This document shows, in pieces, positions 18,013 through 29,149 of a DNA stretch of 43,899 nt. The stretch comes from Hydrogenophaga intermedia (lineage in GTDB: Bacteria; Pseudomonadota; Gammaproteobacteria; Burkholderiales; Burkholderiaceae_C), in the NCBI RefSeq assembly GCF_023715105.1, contig NZ_JAMBNO010000026.1:1-43899 (forward strand), read 5' to 3'. The notes below the pieces were generated by a model, which searched no databases, was not told the origin of the DNA, and saw nothing but the letters and a program-made list of their open reading frames with translations. How positions within the stretch are numbered: the first letter of the stretch is position 1; the number at the start of each line of letters is the position of its first letter. The position numbers were made by a program, and so were the translations under genes.

Positions 18013-18100
18013 ACCCCCGCCGCGCTTCGCGCGTCCCCCTCGAGGGGGCGACGCCTGAGGCCCGGCAAAGCCGGTTCCTCGGCGTCCTCGCTTCACCCCC
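18013..18100. repeat. REP-like palindromic intergenic element 2
   Basis: The segment between the ATPase gene and cynS contains CGCGCTTCGCGCG, CCCCCTCGAGGGGG and CCCGGCAAAGCCGG palindromes followed by CGGCGTCCTCG. It shares layout and partial sequence with the element at 18577-18660. Confidence 0.6.
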
Positions 18101-18131
18101 CGTCACCCAACCATTTCTACAGAGGCAACAC

Positions 18132-18575
18132 ATGAGCCGCATCGAAGTCACCGAAAAGATCGTCAGCACCAAGGTCAGCAAAGGCCTCAAGTGGGAAGAC
18201 GTCGCGAAGAAAGTGGGCAAGTCCAAGGAATGGACCACGGCCCTGTGCCTGGGCCAGATGACCGCCACGCCCGAGCAGGCCAAGGTGCTGGGCAAGATCT
18301 TCGGCCTGAGCAGCGAGGAGCAGAAGTGGCTGCAGGTGGTGCCCTACAAAGGCTCGCTGCCCACCAGCGTGCCCACCGATCCGCTGATCTACCGCTTCTA
18401 TGAACTCATCAGCGTCTACGGCACCACCTTCAAGGAACTCATCCACGAGGAATTCGGCGACGGCATCATGAGCGCCATCGACTTCAAGATGGACATGAAG
18501 CGCGAGGCCGACCCGAATGGTGACCGCGTGAAGATCGTGATGTCGGGCAAGTTCCTGCCGTATAAACAGTACTGA
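18132..18575 (+). CDS. cynS: Cyanate hydratase (cyanase)
   Basis: Cyanase converts cyanate and bicarbonate to ammonia and CO2, detoxifying cyanate and yielding usable nitrogen. The 147-aa protein has an N-terminal helix-turn-helix-like domain and the C-terminal catalytic domain. Catalytic residues R88, E91 and S114 have exactly the spacing of R96, E99 and S122 in E. coli CynS. The active enzyme is a decamer of dimers in characterised members. The RBS AGAGG lies 7 nt before the ATG. No CynT-type carbonic anhydrase gene is present in the cluster, although the reaction consumes bicarbonate. It is the main evidence that the upstream ABC transporter carries cyanate. Confidence 0.97.
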   Translation: MSRIEVTEKIVSTKVSKGLKWEDVAKKVGKSKEWTTALCLGQMTATPEQAKVLGKIFGLSSEEQKWLQVVPYKGSLPTSVPTDPLIYRFYELISVYGTTFKELIHEEFGDGIMSAIDFKMDMKREADPNGDRVKIVMSGKFLPYKQY

Positions 18576-18576
18576 C

Positions 18577-18660
18577 CCCCCTGCGGCGCTGCGCGCCTTC
18601 CCCCCTGGGAGGGGGGACGACGCCGACGGCCTGGCGGAGCCAGTTCCGTGGCGTCTCTGG
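18577..18660. repeat. REP-like palindromic intergenic element 3
   Basis: Directly after cynS lie GGCGCTGCGCGCC, a CCCCCCTGGGAGGGGGG hairpin and CGGCCTGGCGGAGCCAGTTCCGTGG-type sequence, closely related to the element at 18013-18100. The G/C hairpin may also end cynS transcription, but no U-run follows. Confidence 0.6.
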
Positions 18661-18729
18661 GTTGGACCTGGCCAGCGATGCTGGAACTGTCCGATGCGTC
18701 GGGTTACCCACGGGGAACCCGCGCCGCCC

Positions 18730-18972
18730 ATGTACTGCCGAACCCTCAACTACCGCGACCCTTGCGGCCGCTTCGCCATCCTGGTCGAGGAGCAGCCCGA
18801 TGGCTCGTTCAAGCTCTGGGAGTTCGACGTGCCGGGCGAGCCCGCGCGACGGCGTTACGTGATCGACAAGGTGGCCGAGAGCCTGGCGCGGCAGAGCAAG
18901 AAGCTGCACGTCGTCTGGGGCCAGGCGCGGGTGCAACGCAAACGCGCCGATGATCCCATCTGGCCATCCTGA
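18730..18972 (+). CDS. Hypothetical protein (80 aa)
   Basis: The small soluble protein starts MYCRTLNYRDPCGRFAIL, with alternating hydrophobic residues that suggest a beta-rich N-terminal half, and ends in a basic helical half (VAESLARQSKKLHV). Two cysteines lie near the N-terminus. No family is recognised. It follows cynS on the same strand after a 154-nt gap containing a REP-like element, so operon membership is doubtful. An in-frame ATG at 18694 would add 12 residues. Confidence 0.55.
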   Translation: MYCRTLNYRDPCGRFAILVEEQPDGSFKLWEFDVPGEPARRRYVIDKVAESLARQSKKLHVVWGQARVQRKRADDPIWPS

Positions 18973-18981
18973 TCCGCGCTC

Positions 18982-19854
18982 TCAGGTTTTCGGCAGCGGA
19001 ATCCACTCGGCGTCGTCCCCTGGCGGCAGCGCGATGCGGCCCGCCGTCCAATCGGCCTTGGCCTGTTCGATGCGCTCCTTGCGCGAAGACACGAAGTTCC
19101 ACCAGATGTGGCGCTCGCCCAGCGGCTCGCCGCCGAACAGCATGAGCGTGGCCGGCGTGCGCGCGGTGACGAAGGCGTCGCTGTCGCTGCCGAACACCAG
19201 CAACTGGCCGGGCTGATACGTCTGTCCGGCGTGTTCCACCTCGCCCCTGGCCACGTAGAGCGCCTGCTCGGCGTGGCCGCCCGGCAGGCGCACGCGCGCA
19301 CCGGCCTGCACCTCGGCGTGCACGTGGAACAGCGGCGAGAGCGTGGCCACCGGGCTCTTCGCCCCGTAAGCCTCGCCCACCACCAGCCGCATCCAGACGC
19401 CGTTCTCGTCGATCGTCGGCAGCGCGTCCTTGCCGGTGTGCGCGAAGGCGGGCGCGGTTTCCTCGTGCTCCACCGGCAGTGCCACCCAGCTCTGCATCAA
19501 CTCCAGCCCACCGCCTTCGAACGACTGTGGGTGGGTGAAGCGCTCGCTGTGGCTGATGCCCCGGCCCGCGGTCATCCAGTTCACGTCACCCGGCCGGATA
19601 TCGAGCACCGTGCCCAGGCTGTCGCGGTGCGTCATGGAGCCGCTGAGGAGGTAGCTCACCGTGGCCAGGCCGATGTGCGGGTGCGGGCGCACGTCGGCGC
19701 CCGGGATCGCCTCCGGGGGAAAGGTTACCGGGCCGGCGTGGTCCCAGAAGATGAAAGGGCCAACCATGCGGCGCTTCGCATAAGGCAACACGCGCCGCAC
19801 CAGCAGGCCGTGGCCCAGGTCGGCGCTGCGCGCGGTGATCACCATTTCGAGCAT
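18982..19854 (-). CDS. Pirin family protein
   Basis: The 290-aa bicupin shows the pirin metal site in the N-terminal cupin: H58 and H60 in RPHPHIG, H102 and E104 in SHSERF, nearly the positions of human pirin (56, 58, 101, 103). Related bacterial proteins have quercetin 2,3-dioxygenase activity or bind metabolic enzymes, and the role here is unknown. The start at ATG 19854 has AAGGAG about 7 nt upstream. It is divergent from the RlmN-like gene and ends 9 nt from the stop of the 80-aa gene, convergent. Confidence 0.9.
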   Translation of the reverse strand: MLEMVITARSADLGHGLLVRRVLPYAKRRMVGPFIFWDHAGPVTFPPEAIPGADVRPHPHIGLATVSYLLSGSMTHRDSLGTVLDIRPGDVNWMTAGRGISHSERFTHPQSFEGGGLELMQSWVALPVEHEETAPAFAHTGKDALPTIDENGVWMRLVVGEAYGAKSPVATLSPLFHVHAEVQAGARVRLPGGHAEQALYVARGEVEHAGQTYQPGQLLVFGSDSDAFVTARTPATLMLFGGEPLGERHIWWNFVSSRKERIEQAKADWTAGRIALPPGDDAEWIPLPKT

Positions 19855-19932
19855 CGGGGGTCTCCTTGATCGTGCAGCGCCCATTGTGGGCCGAACACGT
19901 GCCCGCTGGTGCTGCGCGACAATCACGGCCCC

Positions 19933-20991
19933 ATGCACGTCAGCGAACTGCGCCAACGCCTCACCGCCCTCGGGGCCGGGCCGCTGCATGCGCAGCGCGT
20001 GCTGCGCCATTGGGTGCATGCCTTGCCGGCCGATGCCGGGCGGCGCAAGCCCGAGCACCATTTCCCCAAGGCCTTGTTCGAGGCGCTGCCCGCGCTGCGC
20101 GACGAGCTCGCGGGCCTGGCGCGCCTGCAGGCCGAGCACCCGGGCGAAGACGGTTCCGCGCGCTTGCTGGTGGCGCTGCGCGACGGCCAGACGGTGGAGA
20201 GCGTGCGCTTGCCGCGCGGCGGGCTGTGCGTGTCCACCCAGGTGGGTTGCGCCGTGGGTTGCGGCTTCTGCATGACGGGCACCGGCGGCTTGATCCGCCA
20301 GCTCGGCAGCGCCGAGATCGTGGCCCAGGTGGCGCTGGCGCGCGCTGGGCGGCCGGTGAACAAGGTGGTGTTCATGGGCATGGGCGAGCCTGCGCACAAC
20401 CTGGACGCTGTGCTCGAAGCGATCGAACTGCTGGGCACCGTGGGCGGCATCGGTCACAAGAACCTGGTGTTTTCCACCGTGGGCGACGAGCGCGCCTTCG
20501 AGGCGCTGCCGCGCGGCGCCGTCAAGCCCGCGCTGGCGCTCTCGCTGCACACCACCAAGGCCGCATTGCGCGAGCAACTGCTGCCGCGGGCGCCGCGCCT
20601 CTCGCCCGAGCAACTGGTCGAGCGCGCCGACGCCTATGCCCGCGCCACCGGCTACCCGGTGCAATACCAGTGGACGTTGCTGGCCGGTGTGAACGATGGG
20701 GATGACGAGGTCGAGGGCATCGTGCGACTGCTCGGCGGGCGCTACGGCGTGCTCAACCTCATCCCCTACAACGCGGTCGAAGGCCTGCCGTTCAAACGGC
20801 CGGCCTGGGAGGCTGCAGCCGACATCGCGCGCCGCCTGCACCGCCGCGGCATCCTCACCAAACTGCGCCACTCCGCGGGGCAGGACGTGGACGCCGGCTG
20901 CGGCCAGCTGCGCGCACGTTCGCTGGCTACCGGCGAGCGCGTGGTGGCCGTGCGGCGGCGCTCTGCTGCGCTGCCGCAGGGCGCCAGCTAA
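19933..20991 (+). CDS. RlmN-like radical SAM RNA methyltransferase
   Basis: The 352-aa protein belongs to the RlmN/Cfr family, which methylates adenine in rRNA (and tRNA for RlmN). The iron-sulfur motif CxxxCxxC is C106, C110, C113 in CAVGCGFCMTG. The two further cysteines needed by the family are present: C99, and C323 in DAGCGQL, the methyl-carrying position. GMGEPAHNLD and LSLHTT are typical. The sequence departs from housekeeping RlmN enough that it may be a paralogue with the main rlmN elsewhere. The ATG at 19933 is preferred over a GTG at 19909. Its stop codon overlaps the TAAAAT -10 box of the SAH riboswitch transcript. Confidence 0.8.
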   Translation: MHVSELRQRLTALGAGPLHAQRVLRHWVHALPADAGRRKPEHHFPKALFEALPALRDELAGLARLQAEHPGEDGSARLLVALRDGQTVESVRLPRGGLCVSTQVGCAVGCGFCMTGTGGLIRQLGSAEIVAQVALARAGRPVNKVVFMGMGEPAHNLDAVLEAIELLGTVGGIGHKNLVFSTVGDERAFEALPRGAVKPALALSLHTTKAALREQLLPRAPRLSPEQLVERADAYARATGYPVQYQWTLLAGVNDGDDEVEGIVRLLGGRYGVLNLIPYNAVEGLPFKRPAWEAAADIARRLHRRGILTKLRHSAGQDVDAGCGQLRARSLATGERVVAVRRRSAALPQGAS

Positions 20992-20994
20992 AAT
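20989..20994 (+). promoter_or_regulatory. -10 box of the metH riboswitch transcript
   Basis: TAAAAT is embedded in the stop codon of the RlmN-like gene and would start transcription near 21001, just before the SAH aptamer begins at 21003. No convincing -35 box is seen. Confidence 0.4.
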
Positions 20995-21002
20995 CGCGCT
21001 CT

Positions 21003-21122
21003 CTCAAGGAGCGTTGCAGCGCCCACCCCTCGCGGGGCACCGGGCGTCAGGCTTGAGTCGGGCGTGAAACGGCCCCAACGACGCTCACCTGGTCGGTTTC
21101 TTTGCAAACAACCCTGGTGAGC
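21003..21122 (+). promoter_or_regulatory. SAH (S-adenosylhomocysteine) riboswitch upstream of metH
   Basis: The leader has the class features: AAGGAGCGTTGCA at the 5' end, the conserved CAGGCTTG (21048-21055) and CCAACGACGCTC at the 3' end. P1 is GAGCGT (21009-21014) with ACGCTC (21081-21086); P2 is GCGCCC (21019-21024) with GGGCGT (21042-21047), with inner CCCC/GGGG. This class senses SAH and switches on SAH-recycling genes such as ahcY and metH. An alternative helix, GCTCACC (21083-21089) with GGTGAGC (21116-21122), sequesters the GGTGA Shine-Dalgarno, so SAH binding should turn translation on. Confidence 0.92.
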
Positions 21123-21125
21123 CGC

Positions 21126-23861
<2,736 letters not shown>

Positions 23862-23891
23862 CGCCTGTCTGAGCACGGCGTGCGCCGCGGC

Positions 23892-25418
23892 TCAGGTCGT
23901 CGCCAGCGCGCGCCGGTATTGCACCGCTTCGGCCACATGGCCAGTCTGCACGGAATCGCTCTCGGCAAGGTCGGCGATCGTGCGCGCGACACGCAGTGCC
24001 CGGTGCATGGCGCGCCCGCTCCAGCCCAGGCGCGTGGCAGCGGACTGCAGGAATGCCAGGGCGTCTGCGTCGGCCTGGGCGTGCGCCTGCAGCGCGGACC
24101 CCGCGAGCGCCTGGTTGGGGCTGCCCTGACGCTGCAGGGCGCGTTCGCGGGACGCGATCACGCGCGAACGCACCGCGTCGCTGGGCTCGCCGGGTGCGCC
24201 GTGCAGCAGGTCGCCAACCGCCAGCGCTGGCACCTCGACTTGCAGGTCGATGCGATCGAGCAATGGCCCACTGAGCTTGCCCTGGTAGCGCGCCACCTGA
24301 TCTGGCGTGCAGCGGCAAGCACGCGTGGGGTGGCCCAGCCAGCCGCAGGGGCAGGGGTTCATGGCGGCCACGAGCTGAAAGCGCGCGGGAAACTCGGTCT
24401 GCTGCGCCGCGCGCGAGATGCGGATACGACCGTTCTCCAACGGTTCGCGCAGCGCCTCCAGGGCGTGGCGGGGAAACTCGGGTAGCTCATCCAGAAACAG
24501 CACGCCGTGGTGGGCGAGCGAGATCTCGCCCGGGCGCGGTGGCGAGCCCCCGCCCACCAGCGCCACCGCCGAGGCGCTGTGGTGCGGCGCGCTCATCGGG
24601 CGCTGGCCCCAGTGGGCGATGTCGAAGCGCCCGGCCAGCGAGGCGATGGCAGCCGCCTCCAGGGCCTCGTCGGTGCTGAGTGGCGGCAGCAGCCCCGGCA
24701 GACGCTGCGCCAGCATGGACTTGCCGGCCCCCGGGGGGCCCACCAGCAACAGGCTGTGGCCACCCGCGGCCGCGATCTCCAGCGCCCGCCGCGCGGCGCT
24801 CTGGCCCCGCACGTCCGCCAGGTCTGCGCTGGCCGGCGCCGCCGTCGTGCTGCGAGCGGGCAGGACATGCCAGCCCGCGTCTTCGCCCTGCGCCGGGTTC
24901 TCGCGCCGCAGCCGTGCTGCCACGTCCACCAGATGCCGCGCGCGCACCACGCGCGCCCGCGGCACCAGCGCCGCTTCCTCGGCGCTGCCCGGCGGCAGCA
25001 CCAGCGTGGCGTGGGTTGATTCGCCGGCCACCCCCAGCGCCATGGCCAGTGCCCCGCGCACCGGCCGCAACTCGCCACCCAGCGACAGCTCGCCCGCGAA
25101 GACGTGGTGTGTCAGCGCCTCCTCGGCGATCTGACCGCTGGCGGCCAGGATCCCCAGCGCGATCGGCAGGTCGAAGCGGCCCGAGTCCTTGGGCAGGTCG
25201 GCCGGCGCCAGGCTCACGGTGATGCGTTGGTTGCCGGGAAACTCGAGCCCGCTGTGCGCAATGGCCGCGCGCACGCGCTCGCGCGCCTCCTTGACCTCGG
25301 TGTCGGCGAGGCCTACCAGCGTGAACGAGGGCAGCCCGTTCGCCAGATGCACCTCCACGCTGACGGGCCGGGCCTGCAGGCCCTGCAAGGCTCGGCTGTG
25401 CACGCGCGCCAGTCCCAT
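23892..25418 (-). CDS. comM: ComM/YifB family Mg-chelatase-like ATPase
   Basis: The 508-aa protein has the N-terminal ChlI-type domain (LVGLADTEVKEARERVR), the AAA+ domain with Walker A GPPGAGKS (227-234) and Walker B VLFLDELPEF, a CPCGW zinc-like segment and a C-terminal lid domain. ComM is a hexameric helicase that promotes branch migration during natural transformation. The ATG at 25418 has GGGAG about 8 nt upstream. It is divergent from glnK, with about 320 nt of regulatory sequence between them. Confidence 0.9.
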   Translation of the reverse strand: MGLARVHSRALQGLQARPVSVEVHLANGLPSFTLVGLADTEVKEARERVRAAIAHSGLEFPGNQRITVSLAPADLPKDSGRFDLPIALGILAASGQIAEEALTHHVFAGELSLGGELRPVRGALAMALGVAGESTHATLVLPPGSAEEAALVPRARVVRARHLVDVAARLRRENPAQGEDAGWHVLPARSTTAAPASADLADVRGQSAARRALEIAAAGGHSLLLVGPPGAGKSMLAQRLPGLLPPLSTDEALEAAAIASLAGRFDIAHWGQRPMSAPHHSASAVALVGGGSPPRPGEISLAHHGVLFLDELPEFPRHALEALREPLENGRIRISRAAQQTEFPARFQLVAAMNPCPCGWLGHPTRACRCTPDQVARYQGKLSGPLLDRIDLQVEVPALAVGDLLHGAPGEPSDAVRSRVIASRERALQRQGSPNQALAGSALQAHAQADADALAFLQSAATRLGWSGRAMHRALRVARTIADLAESDSVQTGHVAEAVQYRRALATT

Positions 25419-25586
25419 GCGTTGCTTCTCCCTGTTGTTGTGCGCGGCTGGCAGCTGCAGCCGCGGGCCGGCGATTGTGGGTGAGCGCGCGCGGGGGTGC
25501 TGCCGGGGGTGTCGGGCGCCATGCTGGTGCGCCCACCGCCGCCCCTTCGCCTCCGGCATGGCCGGATGGCCCCAATCTGGCTCTGA

Positions 25587-26078
<492 letters not shown>

Positions 26079-26113
26079 GCCGCACCCCCCTGAATTCCAA
26101 CGGAGATCCCCAA

Positions 26114-27523
26114 ATGAAGAAGTTCCTGGCTTCCCTGTTGCTGGGCCTCGGCCTGGCGATCGGCGGTGGCGCAGCCCTCGCCCAGACCACGCCGGCGCCC
26201 GACGCCGCTCCCGCTGCCGCGGCCCCCGCCGCGCCGGCTGCCGAAGCGCCCGCGGCCGCTGCTCCCGCTGCCGCCGAAGAGGCCCCCAAGGAGACCGTCG
26301 ACAAGGGCGACGTCACCTGGATGATGATCGCCACCGTGCTGGTCATCATGATGGTCATTCCCGGCCTCGCGCTGTTCTACGGCGGCCTCGTGCGCAGCAA
26401 GAACATGCTCTCGGTGCTGATGCAGGTCATGGTCGTGTTCTCGCTCATCAGTGTGCTGTGGGCCGTGTACGGCTACAGCCTGGCCTTTGGTGGCGAGGGG
26501 TTGATCATCGGCGGGCTCGACAAGGTCTTCCTCGCCGGCGTGAACACCGAGTCGCTGGCGGCCACGTTCACCCCGGGCGTGATGATTCCCGAGTACATCT
26601 TCATCGCCTTCCAGGCCACCTTTGCCGGCATCACCTGCGCGCTGATCGTGGGTTCGTTCGCCGAGCGCATCAAGTTCGGCGCCGTGCTGCTGTTCTGCAC
26701 CCTGTGGTTCACCTTCAGCTACCTGCCGATCGCCCACATGGTGTGGGGCGCCGGCGGCTACCTGTTCGACAAAGGCGCGCTGGACTTCGCCGGCGGCACC
26801 GTGGTGCACATCAACGCCGCCATGGCCGGCCTGGTGGGTGCCTACGTGGTGGGCAAGCGCATCGGCTACGGCAAGGAAGCGCTGACCCCGCACAGCCTGA
26901 CGCTGACGATGGTGGGTGCCTCGCTGCTGTGGGTGGGCTGGTTCGGCTTCAACGCCGGCTCCAACCTCGAAGCCAACGGCGGCACCACCCTGGCCTTCAT
27001 CAACACCCTGTTCGCCACCGCCGCGGCCGTGCTGGCCTGGTGCATCGGTGAAGCGCTGGGCAAGGGCAAGGCCTCGATGCTGGGCGCCGCCTCGGGTGCC
27101 GTGGCCGGCCTGGTCGCCATCACCCCGGCCTGCGGCACGGTTGGCCCGATGGGCGCCATCGTCATCGGCCTGGTCTCCGGCTTCCTGTGCCTGTGGGGCG
27201 TGACCGGGCTCAAGAAGATGCTCGGTGCGGACGACTCGCTCGACGTGTTCGGCGTGCACGGTGTCGGTGGCATCGTGGGTGCGCTGCTGACCGGCGTGTT
27301 CTCCGCCGCCTCGCTGGGCGGTGTCAAGGCCGACGGTTACTCAATCGGCGGCCAGCTGCTGGTGCAGGCCGAAGGCGTCGTGATCACCATGGTGTGGTCG
27401 GGCGTGGTGGCCTTCATCTGCTACAAGATCGTGGACATGGTGATGGGCCTGCGCGTCTCCGAAGAAGCCGAGCGCGAGGGCCTGGACATCGCCTCGCACG
27501 GCGAGACCGCCTACAACCGCTGA
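26114..27523 (+). CDS. amtB: Ammonium transporter AmtB
   Basis: The 469-aa protein has a cleavable signal peptide (MKKFLASLLLGLGLA..., ALAQ site near residue 24) and an unusually long Ala/Pro/Glu-rich stretch (about 25-62) before the first core helix. The core has the Amt signature DFAGGTVVHINAAMAG with the first pore histidine and DVFGVHGVGG with the second; about eleven core helices are present. It conducts ammonium across the inner membrane under GlnK control. RBS CGGAGA lies about 9 nt before ATG. A strong terminator follows at 27575. Confidence 0.96.
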   Translation: MKKFLASLLLGLGLAIGGGAALAQTTPAPDAAPAAAAPAAPAAEAPAAAAPAAAEEAPKETVDKGDVTWMMIATVLVIMMVIPGLALFYGGLVRSKNMLSVLMQVMVVFSLISVLWAVYGYSLAFGGEGLIIGGLDKVFLAGVNTESLAATFTPGVMIPEYIFIAFQATFAGITCALIVGSFAERIKFGAVLLFCTLWFTFSYLPIAHMVWGAGGYLFDKGALDFAGGTVVHINAAMAGLVGAYVVGKRIGYGKEALTPHSLTLTMVGASLLWVGWFGFNAGSNLEANGGTTLAFINTLFATAAAVLAWCIGEALGKGKASMLGAASGAVAGLVAITPACGTVGPMGAIVIGLVSGFLCLWGVTGLKKMLGADDSLDVFGVHGVGGIVGALLTGVFSAASLGGVKADGYSIGGQLLVQAEGVVITMVWSGVVAFICYKIVDMVMGLRVSEEAEREGLDIASHGETAYNR

Positions 27524-27574
27524 TTTCCTCCAGGGTTGCACCCCGTCGACGGGCGGGGTGGATCACAGCCCCTC

Positions 27575-27607
27575 AGCCCGCGGCCCGGCAGGTCCGCGGG
27601 CTTTTTT
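27575..27607 (+). terminator. Rho-independent terminator of glnK-amtB
   Basis: The stem AGCCCGCGG / CCGCGGGCT with a 10-nt loop is followed by TTTTTT (27602-27607). It lies about 50 nt past the amtB stop. Confidence 0.9.
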
Positions 27608-27692
27608 GCGCCCCTGGCCGGCGTACTCCCCCGGGATGCGTCCGCTGGCACGGCCTAGCATCGCGCCCGTTTGCATGTCCCGGGAGGCACCG

Positions 27693-27905
27693 ATGCTCAC
27701 GAAAACCTTGACCCTTGCCGCCTTGTCGCTGGCCCTGATCACGGGCGCTCTGGCCGAGACGCCGCCGGCGCGCAAGCCGCCGGCCAAGGTCACGTTCCAC
27801 AAGTCGCCTTCCGAGGAAAGCCCCGCGGCCCGCGAGAAGCGCCTCAAACGCGAATGCAAGGGCCGGCCCAATGCCGGCGCCTGCCTCGGGCACGCCTCGC
27901 CTTGA
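27693..27905 (+). CDS. Small exported protein (70 aa), unknown function
   Basis: The frame begins with a clear Sec signal peptide (MLTKTLTLAALSLAL..., cleavage near ALAE at 20-21), leaving a mature chain of about 50 residues rich in Lys, Pro and Arg (KRLKRECKGRP) with two cysteines (CKGRPNAGAC) that could form a disulfide. GGAGG stands about 6 nt before the ATG. The product is probably periplasmic. No family is recognised. It stands alone between amtB and glcE. Confidence 0.65.
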   Translation: MLTKTLTLAALSLALITGALAETPPARKPPAKVTFHKSPSEESPAAREKRLKRECKGRPNAGACLGHASP

Positions 27906-27996
27906 ATCGTGACAACGGGGCCGGGCCCGCCCGATTGCAGCCCGGCGTGCAAAAAATTCAAGGGGCAGCCCCAGGCCGGCGACTACCATCCCCGCC

Positions 27997-29148
27997 ATGC
28001 CTGCTCAGCCCGGCGCCCCTGTCGCCCATCCTGCTTCCGACGCTCCGACCGAGCTGATTGATCGAGTGCGCGCGGCCGCCGCTGACGGCCAGCGCCTGCG
28101 CATTGCCGGAGGCGGCAGCAAGCTTGCCGTGCGCGGCCCGCTCGCCGCCCAGCCGCTGTCCACCCGCGGCTGGTCGGGCATCCTCAGCCACGAACCCTCC
28201 GAGCTCGTGATCACCGTGCGCGGTGGCACGCCACTGGCCGAGGTCGAGGCCGCGTTGATCGAACACGGCCAGTGCCTGCCGTTCGAACCACCTCACCTGG
28301 GCAGCCATGCCACAGTGGGCGGCATGGTGGCGGCTGGCCTGGCGGGCCCCGCCCGCGCCAGCGTCGGCGGTGTTCGCGACTACGTATTGGGCGCGCGCCT
28401 CGTCAACGGGCGCGGCGAGCTGCTCACCTTCGGCGGCCAGGTGATGAAGAACGTGGCCGGCTACGACGTGAGCCGTGCGCTGGCGGGCAGCTGGGGCCTG
28501 CTGGGCGTGATCGCCGAGGTCAGCCTGAAGGTGCTGCCGGTGGCACCGGCCGAAGCCACGCTGTTCTTCTACCTGGGTCAGCACGATGCGCTCGAGCAGC
28601 TGCACCGCTGGGGCGGCGAGCCGCTGCCGCTCAACGCGAGCTGCTGGGTGCGCGACACCACACAACCCGGCACGCCCGACCTGCTGTTCCTGCGCCTGCG
28701 CGGCGCCGTGGCCGCGGTGGAAGCGGCGTGCGCGCGATTGCAGCGCGAGGCCGGCGGCATCCGCATGGACACTGCGCAGGCCAGCGCCGACTGGTCGGCC
28801 TGTCGCGACCACCGCTTGCCCTTCCTGGCCGAAGCGCCGTCGCCCGAGCACGGCCTGTGGCGCGTGTCGGTGCCGCAAACGACAGCGCCCTTGCTGGCCG
28901 GCTGGCCGCAGCTGATCGAATGGCACGGCGCGCAGCGTTGGCTGTGGGCGCCGGTGGCGGCCGAGCGCGAGATCCGCACCGCCGCGCGCGCCGTCGGTGG
29001 TCACGCGCAACTCTTCCGCCAGCCCGCCAGCGGCGCTGCCGGCGTGCGCCGCTTCGACGAACCCGCACCAGCCCTGCGCCAGGTGATGCAGCGCTTGCGC
29101 GAGGCCTTCGACCCACACGGCGTGTTCGCCGGCCCCGAGCTGATCTGA
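27997..29148 (+). CDS. glcE: Glycolate oxidase subunit GlcE (FAD-binding)
   Basis: GlcE is the second FAD-binding subunit of the glycolate dehydrogenase complex GlcDEF, which oxidises glycolate to glyoxylate. The 383-aa protein shows the PCMH-type FAD fold: RIAGGGSK near residue 35, TVRGGTPLAEVE, GSHATVGGMVAAG, and VMKNVAGYDVSRA. The gene ends one nucleotide before glcF starts. The usual first gene, glcD, is not directly upstream, where the small secreted-protein gene stands instead. Confidence 0.92.
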   Translation: MPAQPGAPVAHPASDAPTELIDRVRAAAADGQRLRIAGGGSKLAVRGPLAAQPLSTRGWSGILSHEPSELVITVRGGTPLAEVEAALIEHGQCLPFEPPHLGSHATVGGMVAAGLAGPARASVGGVRDYVLGARLVNGRGELLTFGGQVMKNVAGYDVSRALAGSWGLLGVIAEVSLKVLPVAPAEATLFFYLGQHDALEQLHRWGGEPLPLNASCWVRDTTQPGTPDLLFLRLRGAVAAVEAACARLQREAGGIRMDTAQASADWSACRDHRLPFLAEAPSPEHGLWRVSVPQTTAPLLAGWPQLIEWHGAQRWLWAPVAAEREIRTAARAVGGHAQLFRQPASGAAGVRRFDEPAPALRQVMQRLREAFDPHGVFAGPELI

Positions 29149-29149
29149 G

